A stretch of 64,000 nucleotides of DNA from DUPU01 sp050952465 (GCA_050952465.1 JBMNKZ010000007.1:310001-374000); one strand, 5' to 3'. Counted from the stretch's first letter, positions 35,166 through 43,801 are shown. Made by a program: numbers and translations. Notes: generated from the sequence alone by a model not told the origin.

Positions 35166-36095
35166 ATGGACACCAGGGTAAAAGCAGCTCAAATTTCTGT
35201 GATCAGCAACTCTTCATTAGTTGTTTTAAAACTTAGTGTCGGAATGTTGATGGGATCAGTCAGCGTGATCTCGGAAGCAATTCACTCCGGCTTAGATCTG
35301 GCGGCAGCCCTCATTGCTTATTTATCACTAAAAAAAGCCTCTGAGCCGGCAGATGAGCTGCATCAATACGGTCATGGGAAAATTGAAAATGTTTCCGGCG
35401 TAATAGAGGCTTTGCTGATCCTAATTGCTGCCTTCTGGATCATCTTTGAAGCGGGGAAAAAGTTAATACATGGGGGACATGTGGAATCCGTCGGTCTGGG
35501 AATTGGTGTCATGGGGTTTGCTTCCATAATTAATCTCTTGGTGTCCCGCTATTTGTTTCAAGTTGCCAAAGAGACTGATTCCATCGCTTTAAAAGCCGAT
35601 GCCTTGCACCTTTCTACTGATGTTTTGACTTCACTGGGGGTGATGGTCGGTCTTATTCTCATAAAAATCACTCATTTGCAAATATTAGACCCTATTTTTG
35701 CAATCCTAGTGGCTGTGTTAATTATCAAGGCTGCTTACGATTTAACTAAAGAAGCATTTTCCCCTCTCCTGGACACTAGACTGCCTATGGAGGAGGAAAA
35801 GGATATTATTGAGATTATCCGACGTTATCAAGACGATTTCGTGGAATACCACAAGCTTCGTTCCAGAAAGGCCGGCTCTGAAAGGCATATTGATCTGCAC
35901 CTGGTGGTACCCTGGAAAAAGCCAATTAGTGAAGTTCATTTGATGTGCGATCAAATCGAAAAAGAAATAAAAGACCGTTTTGCCTCGTGCCAAGTGCTGA
36001 TCCATGCAGAACCCTGCAATCACGATTGTGGTTATTGTAATCATGATTGTGATCAATGTACTTCCCGGATAAATTGTTTATCCTCTCGGGACTGA
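35166..36095 (+). CDS. Cation diffusion facilitator with a Cys/His-rich tail
   Basis: The ATG behind GGGAGG gives 309 residues. It has six membrane segments with the CDF metal sites SEAIHSGLDLAAA (S-x-x-x-HxxxD) and ALKADALHLSTDVLTS (D-x-x-x-H pattern), then the cytoplasmic ferredoxin-like domain (HKLRSRKAGSERHIDLHLVV). The final 25 residues add an unusual cluster, PCNHDCGYCNHDCDQC. CDF proteins export Zn, Co, Ni, Fe or Mn in exchange for protons. The Co/Ni-type leader suggests cobalt or nickel. Confidence 0.9.
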   Translation: MDTRVKAAQISVISNSSLVVLKLSVGMLMGSVSVISEAIHSGLDLAAALIAYLSLKKASEPADELHQYGHGKIENVSGVIEALLILIAAFWIIFEAGKKLIHGGHVESVGLGIGVMGFASIINLLVSRYLFQVAKETDSIALKADALHLSTDVLTSLGVMVGLILIKITHLQILDPIFAILVAVLIIKAAYDLTKEAFSPLLDTRLPMEEEKDIIEIIRRYQDDFVEYHKLRSRKAGSERHIDLHLVVPWKKPISEVHLMCDQIEKEIKDRFASCQVLIHAEPCNHDCGYCNHDCDQCTSRINCLSSRD

Positions 36096-36144
36096 CTCCC
36101 CCTGTCAATTCGTGGCATCCCCCTCTAAGAAGGGATAATTATCT

Positions 36145-36179
36145 ACCTCCCCGAAGGAGGTGGCGGCACAGGAACCGCC
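36145..36179. terminator. Double hairpin between the cation exporter and ksgA
   Basis: ACCTCC/GGAGGT and GGCGG/CCGCC form two adjacent stems. On the minus strand the first has a TTCGG loop, a stable tetraloop type. No T-tract follows on either side, so termination is only likely. A convergent spacer of 85 bases holds nothing else. Confidence 0.4.
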
Positions 36180-37067
36180 CTACAGTGATATCCCACCAAT
36201 GAGAGGTATCAGATTATTTGCAAGCAAAGCGAACTCTTGTAGGCTTAATGTTTCCCCTCTCCTGTTCGGCTCAATCTGGCTTTCCATGAGAACTTTGAGC
36301 CACTCCTCCTTATTTAAAGAAAATCCGGAATTAGTCAAGGCATTAAGCAAAGTTTTCCTCCGCTGATTAAAAGCTGCCTTTACCAAAGAAAAGAAAACCT
36401 TTTCATCATCCACCTGGACAGCCGGCTGTTCTCTTTTATCCAGCTTGATAATGGCTGATTCCACTTCCGGCCGGGGATAAAATACGGTAGGAGGCACAAT
36501 CTTTACTAACGTAGGACAACAATAGTATTGCACACCAATGGAGAGAGCCCCATAATCCTTGGTTCCGGGGAGGGCCTGCATTCTAAGAGCAACTTCCTTT
36601 TGTACCATTAAAACCAAAGAGAAGAAATGAAACTTTTCTTCCAGTAAACGCATGATAATAGGAGTGGTGATGTAATAAGGAAGATTTGCCACTACACGAT
36701 AAGGTAATCTTAAATCCTTCCCAGATGCTTCTTGCACTAATTGATCAAAATCAACTTTCATAGCATCCCCATAAACCACCTGGATATTTCTATACTCACC
36801 AAGTGTTTCATTTAATACATTAACTAAATTCCTGTCAATTTCGATGGCAATTACCAGACCGGCTTTGTCGGCTAAAGCCTGAGTCAAGGCACCAATTCCT
36901 GGCCCTATTTCTACAACCACCTGATTCTCTCGGATATCCGAAGCATCCACAATTTTATCAATAAATTTAGGCTCAATTAAAAAATTCTGACCCAGACTTT
37001 TATGCATACGAATATTGTATTTACTTATAATTTTTTTGGTCATACTTGGCGTAGCAATCCGTTCCAT
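36180..37067 (-). CDS. rsmA: 16S rRNA dimethyladenosine transferase
   Basis: RsmA (KsgA) dimethylates two adjacent adenosines near the 3' end of 16S rRNA. The 295-residue product has KSLGQNFLIEPKFIDKI, the SAM site VVEIGPGIGALTQAL, the catalytic NLPYYITTPIIM and the C-terminal RRKTLLNAL motif. Start is ATG behind GGAG. In B. subtilis rnmV lies between yabE and ksgA; here the 160-base space has no room for it. Confidence 0.97.
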   Translation of the reverse strand: MERIATPSMTKKIISKYNIRMHKSLGQNFLIEPKFIDKIVDASDIRENQVVVEIGPGIGALTQALADKAGLVIAIEIDRNLVNVLNETLGEYRNIQVVYGDAMKVDFDQLVQEASGKDLRLPYRVVANLPYYITTPIIMRLLEEKFHFFSLVLMVQKEVALRMQALPGTKDYGALSIGVQYYCCPTLVKIVPPTVFYPRPEVESAIIKLDKREQPAVQVDDEKVFFSLVKAAFNQRRKTLLNALTNSGFSLNKEEWLKVLMESQIEPNRRGETLSLQEFALLANNLIPLIGGISL

Positions 37068-37180
37068 ATTATTCTCCTTACCTCTATCATTTTAAGCACA
37101 TATTCTTCATCCTGAACATCGGCAAAAAAGCTAGATTCTTCCCCTTAGATTATGCATTAAATCCAAAACTTACTCAAGAA

Positions 37181-37210
37181 GAAAACCCTTGAAACAAAAG
37201 CCTCAAGGGT
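37181..37210 (-). terminator. Terminator of yabE
   Basis: ACCCTTGA/TCAAGGGT (8 bp, loop of ten) is followed on the minus strand by TTTTCTTCTT. It lies 18 bases after the yabE stop codon. Confidence 0.78.
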
Positions 37211-37227
37211 CTACTAACTTTTTTATT

Positions 37228-38217
37228 TTATTTTAACACATAAACTTTAACTGTTTTTCGGCCCCAACGCAGACACTCTTTTTCTGATTCTAAAAATACA
37301 TCAATGGCATTTCCCTTAATCGCACTTCCCACATCTTCTGCCCGGCCAAAGCCATAACCTTCAATATAAAGCTTACTCCCTAAAGAAATAACTTTAGGAT
37401 CTACCGCTACCGTACCTACCTTAGGAATTGTTCCTGTGCAGGTGCGGGAACCGGTATGGGTATATGCACTGGCTCTTACTTCCAATGCCCGGGAAAATTC
37501 AAATCGTTGTCCTCCCCGAGAGGCATATTGTAAAACCCCATTTGAGACGATCTGATTAATTGGTTTCTTAGTTATTTTAGTACCAATAACTTCTTCATTG
37601 ATCTTCTGTCCGTCTTGGTATGTAATCCTAATGATATCTTCTTTTTCTCCCGTTTTTCCTCGCTGGAGAACCCGGTGAATACCCCGTTCTAAGGTAGTAT
37701 CCTCTTTATATTCTACCTTGAAGGCTATTGGTTCCTTTTTTGTTATTATTTCTTCGGTAATTCTCTTTACCGTAATACGGGACGTTCGATTGTCCGCCAC
37801 AGTAGACAAGGCAGGTTCCACTATGTCTTTTTCTCCTAAGACAATTTGGGCCATATTTAATACTTCCTTTACTGTGACAGGTGTAGTCTTAATTGTAGTT
37901 TCTTTCCCGTCTGCCAGTACAGAAACATCAAAGGCCCTGGTTATTTTGATAACCTGTCCGTCCTCCAGCTTAGCGGTTAATTCTGGAGTGACAATATCCT
38001 TTGAGTAAATCTTTATGTTATTCTCCTCTAAGACACTGCCTACATCAGACTTTAAAGTCTTTAACTCAGTAGGTACTCCATCTACAATGATGGTTACTTC
38101 TTTTTCAATTACTAAATAAGCGACATAGACAAATAGTACCAGCAACACCGTTAAAACTACAGGTATAACCTTACCTAACCATCGAGGACGCCCTGAATGC
38201 GCAAATGCGTAGTGCAT
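37228..38217 (-). CDS. yabE: YabE-like protein: DUF348, G5 and 3D domains
   Basis: The 329-residue product has a membrane anchor at about 17-37, DUF348 (ubiquitin-like) repeats at about 40-155, a G5 domain (KEPIAFKVEYKEDTTLERGIHRVLQRGKTGEK...) and a C-terminal 3D domain with YTHTGSRTCTGTIPKVGTVAVDPKVISLGSKLYIEGYG, the double-psi fold with three conserved Asp residues shared with MltA and RpfB/YabE. It is thought to be a peptidoglycan lytic enzyme. It lies where B. subtilis yabE does, between tatD and ksgA. Confidence 0.92.
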   Translation of the reverse strand: MHYAFAHSGRPRWLGKVIPVVLTVLLVLFVYVAYLVIEKEVTIIVDGVPTELKTLKSDVGSVLEENNIKIYSKDIVTPELTAKLEDGQVIKITRAFDVSVLADGKETTIKTTPVTVKEVLNMAQIVLGEKDIVEPALSTVADNRTSRITVKRITEEIITKKEPIAFKVEYKEDTTLERGIHRVLQRGKTGEKEDIIRITYQDGQKINEEVIGTKITKKPINQIVSNGVLQYASRGGQRFEFSRALEVRASAYTHTGSRTCTGTIPKVGTVAVDPKVISLGSKLYIEGYGFGRAEDVGSAIKGNAIDVFLESEKECLRWGRKTVKVYVLK

Positions 38218-38393
38218 GGTTCTCCCCTCCGTTAGCCTCTACAGTATCTAATTATGAGGCATTAATATTTTACCTTGTTCCAGGGAAGTTGTCAATCATA
38301 TACCCATTTTTTGCCTTTTAATGACATTATATGCCATCCTCATCTATACCATTTAAGCTATGCTGATCCTATTCTATGCGCCACAGGACAAGA

Positions 38394-39164
38394 TTATGAT
38401 AGTTTATAGACATCCATTGCATTTTTTGTGGTAGCCTCCGCCAGCTTCTCTAAGGGAATCCTTCTGAGCTCCGCAATCTTTTCTGCTACCAGCCTAACCC
38501 GGGAAGGTTCATTTCTTTTTCCCCGAAAAGGATGGGGAGTGAGGTAGGGGCAATCAGTTTCCACCAATAGACGGTTTAAAGGAACTAATTTTGCAATCTC
38601 TAATAACCTATTAGCATTACTATAGGTTACCGGCCCCGCAATAGAAATATGAAAACCTAAAGACATACACTGCCGGGCCATTTCCCAGCTGCCGGAAAAG
38701 CAGTGAAGAATCCCCCCATGTATGCCGGCCTTTTCTTCCCGCAAAATGTGCACAGTATCCTCATGGGCATCTCGATCGTGTACAACAATAGGTTTTTTTA
38801 ATTCCCGAGCCAGCCTGATTTGTTTTCTAAAGGCTTCCTGCTGAATATCCCGGGGCGAAAGATCCCGGTAATAATCCAGGCCAATCTCCCCGATGGCAAC
38901 AACCTCGGGCTCTTTAGCAAAAATCCTTAGTTTATTTAATATTTCTTCATCTAAAGTAGAAGCATCATGGGGATGGACACCGACTACTGCATAAATCCCT
39001 TCATTTTTTTTGGCTAGCTTCAATGCTGCCTCAGAAGAAGGAAAATCATAGCCTACAACGGCAATTTTCGTCACCCCTGCTTCTTCTGCCCTCTTCATTA
39101 CTTCCGGCAGATCCTTTGCATACTGTTCATCATTAAGGTGGGCATGGGTATCAAAAAGCATCAT
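38394..39164 (-). CDS. tatD: TatD-family deoxyribonuclease
   Basis: The 256-residue product has FDTHAHLN, VVGVHPHDAS, VAIGEIGLDYY, PIVVHDRDAHED, HCFSGS and VETDCPYLTP, which give all metal ligands of the TatD hydrolase family (YabD in B. subtilis). It is thought to trim DNA or RNA ends. The ATG after TAGGTG is chosen; a GTG three codons upstream is within the ribosome site. It lies directly after metG. Confidence 0.94.
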   Translation of the reverse strand: MMLFDTHAHLNDEQYAKDLPEVMKRAEEAGVTKIAVVGYDFPSSEAALKLAKKNEGIYAVVGVHPHDASTLDEEILNKLRIFAKEPEVVAIGEIGLDYYRDLSPRDIQQEAFRKQIRLARELKKPIVVHDRDAHEDTVHILREEKAGIHGGILHCFSGSWEMARQCMSLGFHISIAGPVTYSNANRLLEIAKLVPLNRLLVETDCPYLTPHPFRGKRNEPSRVRLVAEKIAELRRIPLEKLAEATTKNAMDVYKLS

Positions 39165-39173
39165 TTTATTCAC

Positions 39174-41135
39174 CTATTTTACCCTTCCACCAGGCTTAAT
39201 CTCATCTACAGTAATAACCTCTAACTTTCCCCCGTGGGAGGCAGCCAGAATCATCCCTTTGGATTCAATGCCCCTTAACTTAGCCGGTTTGAGGTTGGCA
39301 ACTAGGATGACCTTTTTACCAACCATTTCATCCGGTTGATAAAACTTAGCGATCCCCGATACCACTGTCCGTACTTCTTCCCCCACCTTAACACTAAGTT
39401 TTAAAAGCTTATCTGCCTTTTCTACCTTTTCACAGGCTATTACTTCAGCAACGCGAAAATCAATCTTGGCAAAATCTTCAATGGTTATTTCCGGGAGAAT
39501 CTCCTCAAAGGCTTCTCCTTCGGGAACTTGAGTCTTATCTTCCTTTTTGGGCTCCTTCGGAACAACTTCAGTAGTTTCCTTCTGTTTTTCCAGTTCCTTT
39601 ACATCAATACGGGGAAAAATGGGCTCACCACGGTTAATTTGAGTTCCCGCCGGGAATCTACCCCAAACCAAACTATCCCAGCCCTGAACCTCTTTTTGAT
39701 TATTGATACCCAGTTGGGCCCACACCTTTTCCGGGAGCATTGGCATAAAAGGCGAACACATAATGGTCGTTAACCTGAGGACTTCCACCATATTATATAG
39801 GACAGTTCCCAGTTTCTCTCTCCCCTGAGGATCTTTATTTAGGCTCCAAGGTTGAGCATCATCAATATATTTGTTGGCCTTATTGACCACTTTCCAGATG
39901 GCAGCAAGAGCATTACTAAATTCCAGTTTATCCATCAACCCTTCTACCTCTTGGGGAAGCGTCTTTGCCATTTCTATCAATTCCTGATCAAACTCTGTTC
40001 CCTCACCCGGGGCTGCCACTACACCGCCCAGAAATTTGTTAATCATGGCAGTGGTACGGCTGAGTAGGTTCCCAAAATCATTAGCCAAATCAATATTTAT
40101 CCGATTTACCAAAGCTTCTTCCGAATAATAGCCATCCTGTCCAAAAGGCACCTCTCTTAAAAGGAAATAGCGAATGGCATCTACTCCATATTTTTCGATT
40201 AAGACCAGCGGATCTATAACATTCCCTTTAGATTTGGACATTTTACCTTCCGCTAGTAACACCCAGCCATGGCCAAACACCTTTTTCGGAATTTCAATAC
40301 CTGCTGCCATTAAAATGATGGGCCAGATGATGGTATGGAAGCGCATAATATCTTTCCCCACCAAATGGACATCAGCGGGCCAGAATTTTTGAAATAGAGT
40401 ATCGTCTTTGGTACCATAACCTAAAGCGGAAATATAATTGGTCAAAGCGTCGAACCAGACATAGATGACATGTTTATCGTTAATGGGTACAGGGATCCCC
40501 CAGGAAAACGTTGTTCTGGAGATACACAAGTCTTCTAAGCCTTGTTTTACAAAATTGACCATCTCATTTTTTCGGGTTTGGGGCTGGATAAAATCCGGGT
40601 GCTCTTCAATGTACTTAAGCCAGCGGTCAGTATATTTACTCATCTTAAAGAAATAACTTTCTTCCTTAACCAATTCCACCGGACGCCCGCAATCCGGACA
40701 AGTTTGATGTTCCGAAAGCTGCCGCTCCGTAAAAAAGGTTTCACAAGGGGTACAATACCACCCCTCGTACTCCGATTTATAAATATCCCCGTTATCATAT
40801 ATTTTTTTGAATATTTCCTGTACTACTTTTTGATGTCTTTCCTCGCTGGTTCTAATGAAATCATCATTAGTAATCAGCATTTTGTCCCATAGATGGCGAA
40901 TTCCCGCCACAATTCCATCCACAAACTCCAGGGGTTCTTTTCCCACAGACTTTGCTTTTCGCTCAATTTTTTGACCGTGTTCATCTGTTCCTGTAAGAAA
41001 CCATACATCATAGCCCTGCATTCTCTTATATCGGGCCAAAGCATCAGCTGCTACTGTGGTATAAGCATGGCCAATATGTAAATTATCGCTGGGGTAGTAA
41101 ATTGGTGTAGTTATATAATAGCTTTTCTTGGTCAT
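39174..41135 (-). CDS. metG: Methionyl-tRNA synthetase (with C-terminal tRNA-binding domain)
   Basis: The 653-residue product has HIGHAYTTVAADAL (HIGH motif), the zinc-type CTPCETFFTERQLSEHQTCPDCGRP, KMSKSKGN (KMSKS motif) and a C-terminal EMAP-II-like tRNA-binding domain (DFRVAEVIACEKVEKADKLLKL). It charges tRNA with methionine. Start follows a TAGGAGGG site. The leader carries a terminator and a T-box-like start, described separately. tatD follows in the same unit. Confidence 0.97.
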   Translation of the reverse strand: MTKKSYYITTPIYYPSDNLHIGHAYTTVAADALARYKRMQGYDVWFLTGTDEHGQKIERKAKSVGKEPLEFVDGIVAGIRHLWDKMLITNDDFIRTSEERHQKVVQEIFKKIYDNGDIYKSEYEGWYCTPCETFFTERQLSEHQTCPDCGRPVELVKEESYFFKMSKYTDRWLKYIEEHPDFIQPQTRKNEMVNFVKQGLEDLCISRTTFSWGIPVPINDKHVIYVWFDALTNYISALGYGTKDDTLFQKFWPADVHLVGKDIMRFHTIIWPIILMAAGIEIPKKVFGHGWVLLAEGKMSKSKGNVIDPLVLIEKYGVDAIRYFLLREVPFGQDGYYSEEALVNRINIDLANDFGNLLSRTTAMINKFLGGVVAAPGEGTEFDQELIEMAKTLPQEVEGLMDKLEFSNALAAIWKVVNKANKYIDDAQPWSLNKDPQGREKLGTVLYNMVEVLRLTTIMCSPFMPMLPEKVWAQLGINNQKEVQGWDSLVWGRFPAGTQINRGEPIFPRIDVKELEKQKETTEVVPKEPKKEDKTQVPEGEAFEEILPEITIEDFAKIDFRVAEVIACEKVEKADKLLKLSVKVGEEVRTVVSGIAKFYQPDEMVGKKVILVANLKPAKLRGIESKGMILAASHGGKLEVITVDEIKPGGRVK

Positions 41136-41180
41136 AAAATTCCCTCCTATTAAATTAATACTATCATTTCCTTATTTACT

Positions 41181-41236
41181 AAAAAGAAAACCTCCATCCA
41201 CCAAGGGACGAAGGTGATCCTGCTACTCTTCCCTAT
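41181..41236 (-). promoter_or_regulatory. metG leader: intrinsic terminator with T-box-like 5' box
   Basis: On the minus strand the leader reads GATAGGGAAGAGTAGC, which resembles the base of T-box Stem I, and then within about ten bases CCTTCGTCC...GGATGGAGG, a 9-bp stem with loop CTTGGT and TTTTCTTTTT behind it. AGGGA near the start can pair with TCCCT in the terminator loop arm, giving an alternative fold. The specifier loop and the antiterminator AGGGUGGNACCGCG are missing. It looks like a T-box that has lost its middle, which is inference. Confidence 0.65.
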
Positions 41237-41267
41237 CAAATACATTTTTTCATTATTTCTTTAGTAA

Positions 41268-41296
41268 ATTATATTTTTCATTTAGTTTTTTGTCAA
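41268..41296 (-). promoter_or_regulatory. Sigma-A promoter of metG
   Basis: TTGACA and TATAAT, both perfect, are separated by 17 bases on the minus strand. The predicted start near 41261 gives a 125-base leader. Confidence 0.78.
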
Positions 41297-41356
41297 GTTT
41301 TCCCCTTGATTTTCCATTTACTCTCTTTATTAATGATCGAAAAATACAAAGAAGTA

Positions 41357-41363
41357 TGTCGAA
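41357..41363 (+). promoter_or_regulatory. Putative Spo0A box upstream of abrB
   Basis: TGTCGAA matches the 0A-box core TGNCGAA, 16 bases before the -35 box of the first abrB promoter. A near copy, ATGATCGAAAAATAC, lies at about 41332-41346. In Bacillus Spo0A represses abrB from such sites. Short motif, so moderate. Confidence 0.5.
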
Positions 41364-41379
41364 AAATATAACTATATAC

Positions 41380-41408
41380 TTGTCAATTATGGTAATTTAT
41401 GTTATAAT
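41380..41408 (+). promoter_or_regulatory. abrB promoter P1
   Basis: TTGTCA and a perfect TATAAT are 17 bases apart on the plus strand. It would give a leader of about 150 bases to the chosen start. Confidence 0.6.
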
Positions 41409-41487
41409 TTAATTTAACTAGAAAGAACATAAAATTGATTATTAATACTAAGATGCCCATAATAATCAAAAAATAGATAAATAATGG

Positions 41488-41516
41488 TTGACTTTAGCTG
41501 GAACACCTGGTATTAT
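41488..41516 (+). promoter_or_regulatory. abrB promoter P2
   Basis: TTGACT and TATTAT are 17 bases apart on the plus strand. The predicted start near 41523 makes an initiation codon at 41533 implausible and supports a start at 41557 or later. Confidence 0.6.
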
Positions 41517-41568
41517 TTAGGTGTAGCGAAGAATGTCGATTTTTGTAATAGAGGAGATGCATTTAAAA

Positions 41569-41826
41569 GTGATAAAATCAACAGGTATTGTTCGAAAAGT
41601 GGATGAACTTGGGAGAGTAGTACTTCCAATTGAACTACGTAGAACCTTGGGCATTGACGAAAAAGACGCTTTGGAAATCTATGTCGATAGCGAAAGAATA
41701 ATTTTAAAGAAATATGAACCTGCTTGCATTTTTTGCGGTAGCGCAGAAGACGTACAGAACTTCAAAGGTAAAAACGTTTGTCGGGAATGCGCTGCTGCTA
41801 TGAATTCAGATAGCAGTATAGCTTAA
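41569..41826 (+). CDS. abrB: AbrB-family transition-state regulator
   Basis: The product starts IKSTGIVRKVDELGRVVLPIELRRTLGI, the AbrB/SpoVT swapped-hairpin DNA-binding domain, and ends in a Cys-rich part (CIFCGS...VCREC) found in clostridial AbrB proteins. The chosen GTG start (85 residues) follows GAGGAGATG at about nine to twelve bases; the ATG at 41557 touches that purine run and is a less likely alternative. AbrB-type proteins repress stationary-phase and sporulation genes. Its position between rsmI and metG matches B. subtilis. Confidence 0.92.
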   Translation: MIKSTGIVRKVDELGRVVLPIELRRTLGIDEKDALEIYVDSERIILKKYEPACIFCGSAEDVQNFKGKNVCRECAAAMNSDSSIA

Positions 41827-41869
41827 GAAGTGGATTTTTTATTAAAAAATAGCTACCTTTTTCACAGTT

Positions 41870-41899
41870 AAAAAGACAGGTCATGGGCCTGTCTTTTTT
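41870..41899. terminator. Bidirectional terminator between abrB and rsmI
   Basis: AAAAAGACAGG and CCTGTCTTTTT pair perfectly around an eight-base loop. T runs exist on both strands and both genes end just beside it. Confidence 0.85.
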
Positions 41900-41901
41900 C
41901 T

Positions 41902-42744
41902 TTAGATTTCAAAATCATCTTCCAGACTAATTTTATAAACATCATTTTTGGGGATTTTATAGTGTCTGGACACCTCTTTCACCGCTTCTTTTTTCAACTT
42001 GCCCCCTAATATCAGTCGGCGCAGTTCTTCTCTGATCTCCTCTGTCCCGGGGATCCCTTCCTTTGATTCAGCTTCCCCCGCCAAAACCAGAGTGAATTCC
42101 CCCTTTGGTGTGTGTTCTTTAAAATAACTCAGAATCTCTCCCATTGAGCCCCTGATCACTTCCTCGTACCTTTTGGTGATCTCCCTAGCCGCTGCTGCCT
42201 CCCGGTCCCCTAGGTACTCAATTAATTCCTCTAAAGTATCCTTAATTCGATAAGGCGACTCGTATAAAATGATGGTACGGGATTCCTCTTTTAATAAACT
42301 AAGGCGATGTCTTCTCTCCTTTTTTTCCCGGGGCAAAAAACCTTCAAAAACAAAACGGGAGGTTGGAAGAGCGGAAACCACCAGTGCCGATAAAGAAGCA
42401 CTAGGGCCGGGTATTGGGCATACCTTGATTCCAGCTGATACTGCGTCCCGTACAATATCTTCTCCGGGGTCAGAAATCCCAGGCATCCCGGCATCAGAAA
42501 CAAGTGCTACCATCTTTCCTTGCTGTAATAAAGAAATAAGATAGTCACCCTTAGTCTTTTTATTATGCTCATAATAGCTGGTGAGCGGGGTATGAATATC
42601 AAAATGACTTAAAAGTTTTCTTGTGTGTCTGGTATCCTCTGCGGCAATCAAGTCTGCTTCTTTCAGAATTTTTAAGGCACGAAGCGTAATATCATCCAGA
42701 TTTCCGATGGGTGTACCCACCAGATACAGTGTTCCTTTATCCAT
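41902..42744 (-). CDS. rsmI: 16S rRNA 2'-O-ribose C1402 methyltransferase
   Basis: The 280-residue product has the SAM-dependent tetrapyrrole methylase fold with YLVGTPIGNLDDITLRAL, AEDTRHTRKLL, LVSDAGMPGISDPG and PGPSA. RsmI methylates C1402 of 16S rRNA (YabC in B. subtilis). The C-terminus has the YabC extension. It follows trmN6 by seven bases. Confidence 0.96.
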   Translation of the reverse strand: MDKGTLYLVGTPIGNLDDITLRALKILKEADLIAAEDTRHTRKLLSHFDIHTPLTSYYEHNKKTKGDYLISLLQQGKMVALVSDAGMPGISDPGEDIVRDAVSAGIKVCPIPGPSASLSALVVSALPTSRFVFEGFLPREKKERRHRLSLLKEESRTIILYESPYRIKDTLEELIEYLGDREAAAAREITKRYEEVIRGSMGEILSYFKEHTPKGEFTLVLAGEAESKEGIPGTEEIREELRRLILGGKLKKEAVKEVSRHYKIPKNDVYKISLEDDFEI

Positions 42745-42751
42745 ATTACCA

Positions 42752-43501
42752 TTACCATTCTTCCGTCAAAATTTTCCCCTGAAAAATTGCCTTCATTTCC
42801 TCCGAATGAACGCCGGTTTTTTGATAAACAAAAAGGGGTGGCAAAACCTGCACATCCCTTTTGCCGTTTTTTATTCCCTCTATTAATACTAAATTTGGTT
42901 CCTTTTCAGGCCCGGGATACACCAACCTCATACGTTTCGGCTCTAATCGATAATTCCTCATCAAAGAAATAATATCTGCCAAACGGGTTGGCCTATGAAC
43001 TAAGGCAAATCTCCCCTCGGAATTTAAAAGAAGAGAGGCTTCCCTTACCACATCTTCCAAAGTACAAAGAATTTCTGACCGGGCAGCAGCCTTAATTGAA
43101 GAAAAACTGATTTTGCCTGAGCCCACCAAAGCATAGGGAGGATTACTCACGACTAGGTCATATCTACCTTTTCCCAGCATTTCTGCTGCTGATTTAATAT
43201 CTCCTACCCTGATCACGATATGATCGGTCAGTCCATTTAAAATTACACTTCTTTGGGCCATTTCCGCTACTTCCGGTTTTATCTCCAGCCCGCAAATATT
43301 TGTTTTTTTATATCGGGCGTTTAATAATATTGGTATCACTCCGGTTCCTGTCCCTAAGTCCACCACCAAATCACCAGGGCGCAAGGTAGCAAAGGCAGAC
43401 AAAAGCACCGCATCCAAGGAAAAGCAAAACCAATCTGGATTCTGAATAATTTTTAAATTACGCCAAAGGAGGTCATCAATCCTCTCTCCACTTTGTGGCA
43501 T
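42752..43501 (-). CDS. trmN6: tRNA1(Val) (adenine37-N6)-methyltransferase-like (YabB)
   Basis: The 249-residue product has motif I (VVDLGTGTGVIPILL), the acidic LEIKPEV and the N6-adenine motif NPPYALVG, as in TrmN6/YabB. It should methylate adenine 37 of tRNA, but substrate in Gram-positives is not proven. The opening IDDLLWRNLKIIQNPDWFCFSLDAVLL is typical. It lies between yabA and rsmI. Confidence 0.92.
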   Translation of the reverse strand: MPQSGERIDDLLWRNLKIIQNPDWFCFSLDAVLLSAFATLRPGDLVVDLGTGTGVIPILLNARYKKTNICGLEIKPEVAEMAQRSVILNGLTDHIVIRVGDIKSAAEMLGKGRYDLVVSNPPYALVGSGKISFSSIKAAARSEILCTLEDVVREASLLLNSEGRFALVHRPTRLADIISLMRNYRLEPKRMRLVYPGPEKEPNLVLIEGIKNGKRDVQVLPPLFVYQKTGVHSEEMKAIFQGKILTEEW

Positions 43502-43507
43502 CAGACT

Positions 43508-43801
43508 TTAACCCTCCCCATGAACCATGTTTTCTTTACTCAAAAAACCCATGCAAAAAAGGCAATCCTCTGTGCGAGCTCGGGCAAAATGCATTGGACA
43601 GACATGATACCCTTCATCATACAAACGAGCCAAGTTTTCAAAACCTTCTCCTTGAATCTTTTCCGCATATAACCTGGCACGCAAAAACTCATTCTGCTCT
43701 TCTAATTGATGTACATGGCGGCGCAAGGTCTGGATTTCTGTTAGTATTTCCTTCACCTTTTCCTCCATTTCGCGGAGGGCCTGAGTTAATTCCACCCCCA
43801 T
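43508..43801 (-). CDS. yabA: Replication initiation control protein YabA
   Basis: The product of about 97 residues has an N-terminal leucine-rich coiled coil (residues 1-50) and a C-terminal zinc site, HVCPMHFARARTEDCLFC. YabA binds DnaA and the beta clamp to limit initiation. ATG overlaps the ricT stop (TGATG) behind AAGGAG; a GTG one codon earlier or two codons later could also serve. It is translationally coupled to ricT. Confidence 0.93.
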   Translation of the reverse strand: MGVELTQALREMEEKVKEILTEIQTLRRHVHQLEEQNEFLRARLYAEKIQGEGFENLARLYDEGYHVCPMHFARARTEDCLFCMGFLSKENMVHGEG

